Shown piece after piece: positions 5,999 through 12,616 of a DNA stretch of 12,616 nt. Below the pieces are notes generated by a model that saw only the letters and a list, made by a program, of their open reading frames with translations, was not told the DNA's origin and searched no databases. Position 1 is the stretch's first letter; each line of letters starts with the position of its first letter. This DNA comes from Ramicandelaber brevisporus (lineage: Eukaryota; Kickxellomycota; Ramicandelaberales; Ramicandelaberaceae): contig MU602827.1 in NCBI GenBank assembly GCA_025201865.1, positions 17,383 through 29,998 of the forward strand, given 5' to 3'. The translations under genes and the position numbers were made by a program.

Positions 5999-8900
5999 TC
6001 AGTGGGAGGTACCAATCATGAGCTTCTTGAATAATGAACCCAAATCCACAAACCGACGATTTGACAATGACAGATGCTTGCCCACAACTTGCTTCAGTGC
6101 CACGATAGCATCGCTACCTACATTCACACCCCACAGCTTCTCAAGATACTGCTTGGTTTGGAATGGGATGCGTGCCTCGTTCTGCTCACCACCAACCAGC
6201 AGCTTGATGCCCTTGGATGGATCCAGCATGGCTTCAAAATACAGCAGCTGGTTGTACAATGCCAAATCGCTGTAAACTTGACGGACGCTGGAACCGCCAC
6301 CACGACAGCCTGGACGTTGACAGCGCTTGCCATAAACCGACAATGCTCGAGTGCCAGTTGCTGCAGCATTTGAGGAGGATGATGATGATGTGGAATTGGC
6401 GGCAATGCACTCTGGGGTTGTGCACATGACACGCTGCTCATTGTAGCGCTGAATGTGACCACGAATCACAGATGTCAATTGGGCAACTAAAGTGAAAACT
6501 GGCAGATCAGCACTGCATTCTGGACGCGGGCATCTGAAACCACTCTCGACAGTATTCGGATTGTTGAGCAGTTGCATTGAGATGGCGCTAGAGCCAGCAA
6601 CAAATCCAGGAATACGAGCAGGACCTTCGCACAGGAATTTGTGTCGACAGCGGGTGCATGTGATGGTCCAGCGCTCGGCATCACGGAAACGCTCGATGAC
6701 ACTGACCTGGGACTCAAGTGGCATCAGACGACCATCCCCAGCGCTACCGCCAGACGAGGACGATGATGAGCCGCGATAGCGAGAAGAGTCAAGACCAAGA
6801 GCATCTGCGAGTTGCTGCATATTGGTGCCCTCGATTGGGTCGCAGAGACGATCAACCGGAGGCAGAACCTGTTGATGGAGATACCAGGCGTAATCAGGCT
6901 CAAGACCACTGCCGGGCTTGCGGATCTCATCAGGATGATACGCACGCTCGGAGATTGATCCATTGGAATCAGATGGAGCAGCACTGGTTGTGCAAATGAC
7001 ATAGGGAACAGTATCGCCGGAACGGAACACAGAGCCAGACTTGGCCATGCGGAGAGCAACCTGCACATGAGGCAGTGCTTTGGCATCCGAGTACTCTTCA
7101 GGATGTTTGTTGAGCGCCTTGAGAATCACAAACTTGTCGAGAGTCCACGCTGCGCCAGTCTTGGATGTTGCACTGCCCAGCACACCGCTGCGGACTTGAT
7201 CACCAACCACGCGCAGGAATGCATGGATTCGATCTACAGCCTCGCTAGATTCGCCCTGACCACTCAGCTGTTCGGTAGCGATCCGAGCTGCCTCTCGCGC
7301 AGCTGCCATCGAGCCACTTGTACTACTGGCAATATCACTATCCTCGCCAGTATATTCCAAAATCTGACGCAGCACATAATCAGACACATCATGCGACAAT
7401 TCACACCAGTCACGACGCACTACATCCAAACCACGAGTCTCCATCGTAAACTTGACATCTCCATTGGCATCCACCGAATCAACCTTGACTGCAGCATACT
7501 TCTTCTTTTTGAGCAATAACATGCGGGTAAATATACCGTCAATCTCCAGCTCCATCAACTTGTAGCGCTCGTTGACCTTTTGTCTGAATTCTTTGCCAAT
7601 TTGGTTTACTTGGCTCAAGTCGCTGTTTGGAACGTGAACCATAATAGAATCGGTATCACCATAAATGACATCCAAAGAGAGTGACGAGGCGAGCGACGCA
7701 GTGTCACGCAAGATTTCACGACCCTTGGCTGTAATCAGCATGGCCAATGGCTTGGCATAGAAGCGTGAGTGAACAGCACCGAGACAGCCATACATGGAGT
7801 TGGCAGTCAATTTGTATGCAAGCTGACGAGTGTTGAGCTGAGAGCGCTCCGTGGCTGTAAGAGATGGATTCTTGAGCTCACGTTTCACAGCCTTACGGCG
7901 CTCAACAAGCACACGCAACACACGAGGCAACACACCTTCTTCGAGACCAGACGGTGGCAAATCAGGCAGCTGGTCATCATCAGCGAGGTTATTGCTGTTG
8001 CCATTCTCATCATCCTCATTACCATCTTGAGCATCATCGGAGCTGCGACGACCGTGGCGGTCCACAGTAGTGAAGCAAATGTTGAACTCACGTACAATGG
8101 ACGGGTACAGCGCCGCAAAATCCATGTAAAGTACAAATCCAGTATGCAAACCCTTCTTTGGCTCAAGCACAAGACCTCCGCTGTATGCTGGCTTGCGACG
8201 ACCGGCACCAGCACCAATCTTGCCGCCATTGGATGCACCACCACCACCAGAACCATTGCCAGCAGCATTTTCGTCATCATTGTCAGAATCAACCTCATCG
8301 TCAACATGGTCACCGATGATTTCATCAACTTCATCTCCAGCAAACTGCGTGTCTTGAGACTCCCCAGCTGACACTGACTTGCGCTTGCTTGTTGAATGAG
8401 GAGCTGCATTTTGCTTGCCCTTTTGTTTTGCAGGTGTCTTTGGTTGCTGTTGTTGCTGCTGTTGCTGTTGCTGTTTCTGCTGATAAGGCACACTATCGGG
8501 CAGAATATAGCCGGCCTGCTGGAATGAATGCATCAATAGATAGGCGTTACGTTCAGCTCGTGCACCGACCAATGAACGCTGCCATTGGTTTCCAGCCAAA
8601 ACAGTCAGCTGCTTAGTGAGAGGAAGAGCATTCATTGCAAACATTAGTTTAGCACTCAAAAAGGCATCCTTCATGACATGCTTGATTAGCTTCATCACAA
8701 TCTCACATGCAGCCTGAGTGTCCACTGCAACTTTATTAGACGCATCTTCAAATATACGAATCAGCTGTTCAGGTGTTACATCTCTCCGAGTGATTCCAAG
8801 TTCGGATTGAGCCAGATTAGTTAATGAAAATGACTTTGATTTGATTGTATCCTTTGCAGATAAAAATGTATCACACACAATACGACCAGCCATCACCGCA

Positions 8901-11440
8901 CGCTGTCCAAACAATGCACTCGTTTCATTCCCACTATTATTGCCATTGCTGGCAGCACCACGGCCAAACGCAGTTGCGGAAGTTAATCTGGGCAGCTGAG
9001 TGAGGCGCAGTCTGCCCAGTTTAGACCAGTTTGTGCTGTTGATTCCCAGTGCTTTTACTCTGTGCAATAATACATCCAAGTCATGTCCAAAAAAGTTATG
9101 CGATACAATCACATCTGGATCGAGCTTGCCTAGTGTAGCCAATACCCAGTTGAGCAGTGCAGCTTCGCTCGACTCCACTTTGATGCTGACATGCTGCTTA
9201 TTCTCTGTATCACGAGAGTATCCCTCCAAGTTTGGCGGGAATAGTCCAATGCCTGGATCACGCAAAACTGAATACTGATGAGCCGGGTTGACGCGGGAAA
9301 CTGCTTCGCCATCATCAATTGGGACATTGCGATATTCAAGCATGGATAGCATCACAATCTCACTGGTTGCACTTCCACTGTTGTTGGCAACCTTTGTTGA
9401 TTTGCTGGATGCAGTGTTAGTAGCATTGTTATTTTTTGAAGTTGACAGAACTGTGCGCAGAGATAAACTAACAATGTTCAAAGCCGGAGCAGGTCTGGCT
9501 GCAGCCAAGTTAGGATTGTCCTGTTCCAGCGATTTTACTAATCTAGGATTCTCAGCAATCACATCATATTTACACCAGCTAAATCTACTCTTGGGAATAC
9601 TTGGCTGCGTAATTTTAATCCAGCCTGGACCCATTAGGCGTTTATCCAAGATGAGTTTCTCCACCGGAGTCATACCACCGCCAAATACATGTGCAAATTT
9701 CTGTGCGGTAGATGCCATCTCAACGCATGCATTGTATGCATTGCCTCCTTTGATACGGTTGTTTGATGTGTATGGGATTTGAACATGGATATAGTCAGCC
9801 TCTGGTGGAATGCCAGGCAATTCAAATGCATACTTTTTAGTCTCTGATTTGTAGTGCAATCCTTCTTGATCGTATCCAAAATGCTGAGCCAATAACCCAC
9901 GCAATTCTGATATAACTTCACTGCCGTCATATCTTTCTTCCCCATCTCCTCCATCCTTTTCTGACTTAACAGCTGGTAGTACAAAAAGTGATCGTTTGAC
10001 ATTGTGGACAGCAAGGCAGCAACTGGCACTTGGTGTCAAACTAGTCAGAGGTGCTGCACTACTACTGGGTGTAAATATACGGCCAATGAGATACACTGTT
10101 CCATTAGTGTTTGATGATGGCTCGCGGATATCAGTATAGTACATGTACAGAGATCCATCAGGCTCCGCAAATGGTGCAAAGTCTGGAATTGATGAATCAT
10201 TTACTGCTGATTGCTGCGAATATGTATTCACGAAGCCATTCTTGCTCTTTGACGCAGCAGCTTCAGACTCCAAGTCAATTGCAGCATACTCAATATCGCA
10301 GTCATCAATTATATCATCAAGTGGCATATCATCCAGATCATTATCATTATCAAACTGTATACTCAATGGATCCTTACCACCATCGTTCTCTATATCATCA
10401 AACATGTCTGATATTGCAGTATCATCCAAATCATCAAACCCATCAATTTCTGCATCATTGGCCAATTCACTTCCCAATATCTCCATTACTCCCTCATCAA
10501 ACTCCTCATCAGCATCCGCAGCATTTGCCTTCACATGAGGCAGCGATGGCTCAACCCCAGATGATGATGGCGGATCAGCAAACGTAACAGCCTTCAATTT
10601 TGTTGCTGTCACTGTTGTTGGTGACTTGGCTAGTGTGGCAGCAGCGGCAGCAGCGGCAGCAGTAGTAGCAGAAGCAGTGGCAGTAGCAGTAGATAGAGTG
10701 GACTCGGATAGAGTACTAGTCTGACCAGCACGCAGATTGGCCCACCGCTTCGATGCCAAATGAGCAACGGTGGACTGCGCTGGCTTCTTGATTTGAGGTG
10801 CTGTTGTTGATGCAGCTGCTGACTGTTGTGGTTGCTGAGACTTGCGCATCTTTGCTGCAGCGGCAGGACTTGAGGCAGAATGAGGCTTATCCTTGTCAAA
10901 CTGGCCCATTAATGACTCGAGCAAATCCTCACTGGCGGCAGCGGAAGTACTGCCGGTGTTAGCGGCACTGGTTGAGAGTCCAGCGGCTAAAAATGGCTTG
11001 TGACGATTAGTGCTAAATGTCATTGCACCAATACGCGACTGTCTCTGCTTTGGCTTGGCCTCTTCTTCTGCCTCGTCAGTATCATCATCACTGCGACCAC
11101 CCTTCTTGCTCTTCTTGTTTTTCTTGATTTTCTTGGAATTGGTTACCTTGCTTGAGCGACCGCGCTTCTTGCCTGATTTTGCATATTCACTATCTTCGTC
11201 TTCTTCACCAGATGCATATTTACCATCATTCTTGCCAATATCATCGTCTCCACCTTCCGCGTATCCATGTCCATCATCATCAACTACAAAGTCATCACCT
11301 GAGCCAGCGCCATCAATACTGTGGTCACCTTCTGAATCAGTGGAGTCGTAGTTGTATTGATCAATTGCACGGCCTTTGAGACTGCTCGTAGAAGAGCTTG
11401 ATGCAGCTGCAGTTGAACGGCGAGTTGAACGGCCTGCCAT
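5999..11440 (-). CDS. POL1: DNA polymerase alpha catalytic subunit (family B)
   Basis: This subunit extends RNA primers at replication origins and on lagging strands in the primase complex. Seen: 1813 codons from ATG 11440-11438 (G at -3 and +4) to TGA. The frame opens further upstream only from a TTG. The N-terminal part is acidic and disordered: DFVVDDDGHGY signature (50-60), Lys-rich nuclear-localisation region (90-115), and EDLLESLMGQFD (171-182), a candidate Ctf4-interacting motif. The exonuclease-like domain (about 600-930) lacks the ExoI acids (S660, R662), as expected for Pol alpha. Catalytic motif A has D1107 in DFAALYPSI, motif B is KLTANSMYG (1210-1218), motif C is YGDTDS (1260-1265), followed by KKKKY (about 1311-1315). 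Two C-terminal zinc modules use C1595/C1598/C1637/C1642 and C1673/C1678/C1707/C1712. Family members are usually near 1460 residues; the excess is Ser, Gln, Asn and acidic insertions. No intron is needed. Confidence 0.97.
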   Translation of the reverse strand: MAGRSTRRSTAAASSSSTSSLKGRAIDQYNYDSTDSEGDHSIDGAGSGDDFVVDDDGHGYAEGGDDDIGKNDGKYASGEEDEDSEYAKSGKKRGRSSKVTNSKKIKKNKKSKKGGRSDDDTDEAEEEAKPKQRQSRIGAMTFSTNRHKPFLAAGLSTSAANTGSTSAAASEDLLESLMGQFDKDKPHSASSPAAAAKMRKSQQPQQSAAASTTAPQIKKPAQSTVAHLASKRWANLRAGQTSTLSESTLSTATATASATTAAAAAAAATLAKSPTTVTATKLKAVTFADPPSSSGVEPSLPHVKANAADADEEFDEGVMEILGSELANDAEIDGFDDLDDTAISDMFDDIENDGGKDPLSIQFDNDNDLDDMPLDDIIDDCDIEYAAIDLESEAAASKSKNGFVNTYSQQSAVNDSSIPDFAPFAEPDGSLYMYYTDIREPSSNTNGTVYLIGRIFTPSSSAAPLTSLTPSASCCLAVHNVKRSLFVLPAVKSEKDGGDGEERYDGSEVISELRGLLAQHFGYDQEGLHYKSETKKYAFELPGIPPEADYIHVQIPYTSNNRIKGGNAYNACVEMASTAQKFAHVFGGGMTPVEKLILDKRLMGPGWIKITQPSIPKSRFSWCKYDVIAENPRLVKSLEQDNPNLAAARPAPALNIVSLSLRTVLSTSKNNNATNTASSKSTKVANNSGSATSEIVMLSMLEYRNVPIDDGEAVSRVNPAHQYSVLRDPGIGLFPPNLEGYSRDTENKQHVSIKVESSEAALLNWVLATLGKLDPDVIVSHNFFGHDLDVLLHRVKALGINSTNWSKLGRLRLTQLPRLTSATAFGRGAASNGNNSGNETSALFGQRAVMAGRIVCDTFLSAKDTIKSKSFSLTNLAQSELGITRRDVTPEQLIRIFEDASNKVAVDTQAACEIVMKLIKHVMKDAFLSAKLMFAMNALPLTKQLTVLAGNQWQRSLVGARAERNAYLLMHSFQQAGYILPDSVPYQQKQQQQQQQQQQPKTPAKQKGKQNAAPHSTSKRKSVSAGESQDTQFAGDEVDEIIGDHVDDEVDSDNDDENAAGNGSGGGGASNGGKIGAGAGRRKPAYSGGLVLEPKKGLHTGFVLYMDFAALYPSIVREFNICFTTVDRHGRRSSDDAQDGNEDDENGNSNNLADDDQLPDLPPSGLEEGVLPRVLRVLVERRKAVKRELKNPSLTATERSQLNTRQLAYKLTANSMYGCLGAVHSRFYAKPLAMLITAKGREILRDTASLASSLSLDVIYGDTDSIMVHVPNSDLSQVNQIGKEFRQKVNERYKLMELEIDGIFTRMLLLKKKKYAAVKVDSVDANGDVKFTMETRGLDVVRRDWCELSHDVSDYVLRQILEYTGEDSDIASSTSGSMAAAREAARIATEQLSGQGESSEAVDRIHAFLRVVGDQVRSGVLGSATSKTGAAWTLDKFVILKALNKHPEEYSDAKALPHVQVALRMAKSGSVFRSGDTVPYVICTTSAAPSDSNGSISERAYHPDEIRKPGSGLEPDYAWYLHQQVLPPVDRLCDPIEGTNMQQLADALGLDSSRYRGSSSSSSGGSAGDGRLMPLESQVSVIERFRDAERWTITCTRCRHKFLCEGPARIPGFVAGSSAISMQLLNNPNTVESGFRCPRPECSADLPVFTLVAQLTSVIRGHIQRYNEQRVMCTTPECIAANSTSSSSSSNAAATGTRALSVYGKRCQRPGCRGGGSSVRQVYSDLALYNQLLYFEAMLDPSKGIKLLVGGEQNEARIPFQTKQYLEKLWGVNVGSDAIVALKQVVGKHLSLSNRRFVDLGSLFKKLMIGTSH
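8444..8482. repeat. CAG/CAA polyglutamine tract in POL1
   Basis: Residues 987-999 of POL1 read Q2-K-Q10, coded by mixed CAG and CAA. The mixing makes this less prone to slippage than a pure repeat. It begins a low-complexity linker of about 100 residues that ends directly before catalytic motif A. Confidence 0.9.
10637..10690. repeat. Thr/Ala then poly-Ala codon repeat in POL1 N-terminal region
   Basis: Residues about 251-268 of POL1 change from a Thr-Ala alternation to eight consecutive Ala, coded by varied GCN codons. The repeat lies in the disordered N-terminal part ahead of the conserved polymerase body. Confidence 0.8.
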
Positions 11441-11711
11441 TTCAAGAGAAGGGAACAAAGAAAGAAGGAACAAAAGAAGGAACAATCAAAGAGCTGTGAG
11501 CCTGGACGATGTAAACAAAACAAGGAAAAGAAAAAGAGTTTGCTTTGATTCGAATTGCTTTGCTTTGCTTGTTTGTTGTTGTTGTTGTTGTTTGCTTCTG
11601 TTGTTGCTGTGAACAAAACACAACAGTGGAGACTGGTTGACTCTTTTTTTCTTGTTTATACCTCCCATCCACTGCTCTTTTCTTTACGACTGTTTACTCA
11701 ACTCATCTGCT
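11441..11711. promoter_or_regulatory. Shared divergent promoter of POL1 and the ankyrin-repeat gene
   Basis: Only 271 bp separate the start codons of the two divergent genes, so both promoters must lie here or overlap the coding regions. The stretch is purine-rich on the left, carries a TTTGC-type pentamer repeat (about 11557-11571) and (GTT)6 at 11575-11592, and is pyrimidine-rich before the ankyrin gene. I looked for the ACGCGT box used by many fungal replication genes and did not find it in this interval. Confidence 0.55.
11575..11592. repeat. (GTT)6 microsatellite in the divergent promoter
   Basis: Six perfect GTT units, with further imperfect GTT units on the right side, lie between the POL1 and ankyrin-gene start codons. 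It is the same triplet as the Asn-coding repeat in ALG11, so GTT/AAC expansion may be a general habit of this genome. Confidence 0.8.
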
Positions 11712-12616
11712 ATGCTCGCTGCTGAGGAATCGGCTACAGCTACAGCTACGGCTACAGCTACGGCTACAGCAGCGACCGAGTCGGCTGGTGATAACAGTGG
11801 CACATTCTCCACAGCAGCCATTGTTGACGACTTCTTTACTGCGATCCACTCGAACGACACCACTCAAGTTCGCTCGCTGCTTGCTCAGCACCGTCTTCTT
11901 CTCACATCTGACCACCCTGCTGCTCGCCGTCGCAATCCAGCCTTGTATCGATTCCCACCGGCTCTCGAGCTCGAGGCATATCGCAAGTTAGGCGCATACA
12001 TTGGCGCATTATTGGGTCTACATGCAGCCATTCTTTTGGGACACTCACGCGTTGCTTTAGATATCATCGATGCGACGTTGTTTGTTGACGATTTGGATGC
12101 AACTTTTGGAGGCGGAGGCGGAAATGTTGCCGAAGCAAATACCGCGCTGCATCTGGCGGTGTTGATGGATGACACCGAGGCTGTCAAGGCACTGCTGAAG
12201 CGTGGAGCAAAGAGAAACACGGTCAATTCAAAGGGATTCAAGGCGATTGATCTCAGTGACAACCAAGAGATCACACAGCTATGGGTGGACACCTCAGCAG
12301 CATCGCTGTCGTCGTCATCATCGTCTCAGCTGCAACAAGGCGCAAGTGGCAGTTCGAGACGAAAGAGTGCAGCACCATCACATGTATTCACAACAATCTC
12401 GGCTGGTGTCAACCCACTAACTTCCACAAGCGATGCAGCTGGTCCATCCGATGCCGGGACATTTAGAAGAGCGAGACGGGCTCGCAAGAGTGACATGTTC
12501 TTCTCGGTCAGAAAACCAAACTGGTCGTTGCCACCTGGCACCGATGATGGTGAGGGTGCACCTCCACCAATGCCGTCTCCTATGCCAAGCGGCCGTTCTC
12601 GTCCTTCGGTTCTCGG
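11712..12616 (+). CDS. Ankyrin-repeat protein, N-terminal part (cut by window edge)
   Basis: Seen: 301 codons are open from ATG 11712 (G at -3) to the right edge with no stop. Residues 8-19 are six Ala-Thr pairs from a hexanucleotide repeat. Residues about 37-64 and 99-125 are helical and fit degenerate ankyrin repeats. Residues 143-172 are a canonical repeat (NTALHLAVLMDD, then EAVKALLKRGAKRNTVN), followed by a partial one (GFKAIDLSDNQEITQLW, about 175-191). Beyond about 195 the protein becomes Ser-rich and disordered, with basic clusters (SSRRKS about 213-218, RRARRARKS about 256-264) and a Pro-rich stretch with PPPMPSPMPS. Known: ankyrin repeats bind proteins. The target and pathway cannot be told from what is visible, and I do not recognise a named orthologue. 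It is divergent from POL1. No signal peptide is seen, so the protein is probably cytosolic or nuclear. Confidence 0.85.
   Translation, partial: MLAAEESATATATATATATAATESAGDNSGTFSTAAIVDDFFTAIHSNDTTQVRSLLAQHRLLLTSDHPAARRRNPALYRFPPALELEAYRKLGAYIGALLGLHAAILLGHSRVALDIIDATLFVDDLDATFGGGGGNVAEANTALHLAVLMDDTEAVKALLKRGAKRNTVNSKGFKAIDLSDNQEITQLWVDTSAASLSSSSSSQLQQGASGSSRRKSAAPSHVFTTISAGVNPLTSTSDAAGPSDAGTFRRARRARKSDMFFSVRKPNWSLPPGTDDGEGAPPPMPSPMPSGRSRPSVL
11733..11768 (+). repeat. Hexanucleotide repeat GCTACR x6 coding (Ala-Thr)6
   Basis: Six in-frame copies of GCTACA/GCTACG lie at codons 8-19 of the ankyrin-repeat gene. The copies differ only at the last base, which suggests recent expansion. Length changes would keep the frame. 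Confidence 0.85.

Noticed and set aside
7769-8493. Two frames of about 200 codons, one on each strand, inside POL1
   Set aside because: Both overlap the conserved polymerase core and its codon-repeat linker; their composition reflects translation of repeats in the wrong frame.
10111-10587. A 158-codon plus-strand His/Gln/Pro-rich frame
   Set aside because: It is the reverse complement of the Asp/Glu/Ser-rich N terminus of Pol alpha; the odd composition comes from that.
11441-11485. A 15-residue hydrophobic N-terminal extension of the Pol alpha frame that looks like a signal peptide
   Set aside because: It begins at a TTG codon, not ATG. The first ATG (11440-11438) has a strong context and gives a normal nuclear protein.

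Overview
The window looks like nuclear DNA of a eukaryote, most likely an intron-poor, early-diverging filamentous fungus (a Kickxellomycotina-like or other zygomycete-type genome is my best guess, by impression only). The evidence is the presence of two housekeeping eukaryotic genes (ALG11 and the DNA polymerase alpha catalytic subunit), large genes uninterrupted by introns, good Kozak-type contexts, a CA-rich 5' leader, one perfect TACTAAC branch-point-like motif, simple codon repeats inside coding regions, and a small secreted Gly/Tyr-rich cysteine protein of the fungal type. The standard genetic code fits all the genes.

Layout from left to right. (1) Positions 1-989, minus strand: the first 329 codons of ALG11, the dolichol-linked-oligosaccharide alpha-1,2-mannosyltransferase, cut off by the window edge. 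(2) Positions 990-2165: a long stretch without a convincing gene, holding the ALG11 promoter, a CA/CT microsatellite, a hairpin followed by a T run, and several very short ORFs that could be exons but cannot be proven. (3) Positions 2166-4703, minus strand: an 845-residue protein that I do not recognise, with a disordered Ser/Pro-rich N-terminal half, a helical middle, and a two-helix membrane hairpin near residue 600. (4) Positions 4704-5551: intergenic DNA with one candidate small spliced gene on the minus strand. (5) Positions 5552-5863, plus strand: a 103-residue secreted Gly/Tyr-rich protein with a twin CX3C motif. (6) Positions 5999-11440, minus strand: the DNA polymerase alpha catalytic subunit (POL1/POLA1), 1813 residues in a single exon, swollen by low-complexity insertions. 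It converges on the secreted-protein gene with 135 bp between the stop codons. (7) From 11712 to the right edge, plus strand: the start of an ankyrin-repeat protein gene, transcribed divergently from POL1 across a 271-bp shared promoter region.

The genes do not form an operon or an obvious pathway; this is an ordinary eukaryotic gene neighbourhood. I see no mobile element, CRISPR array, tRNA or rRNA. The items most worth a second look are the secreted twin-CX3C protein, the unrecognised membrane-hairpin protein, the polyQ/acidic insertion placed directly before catalytic motif A of DNA polymerase alpha, and the possible cryptic spliced gene around 5060-5319.
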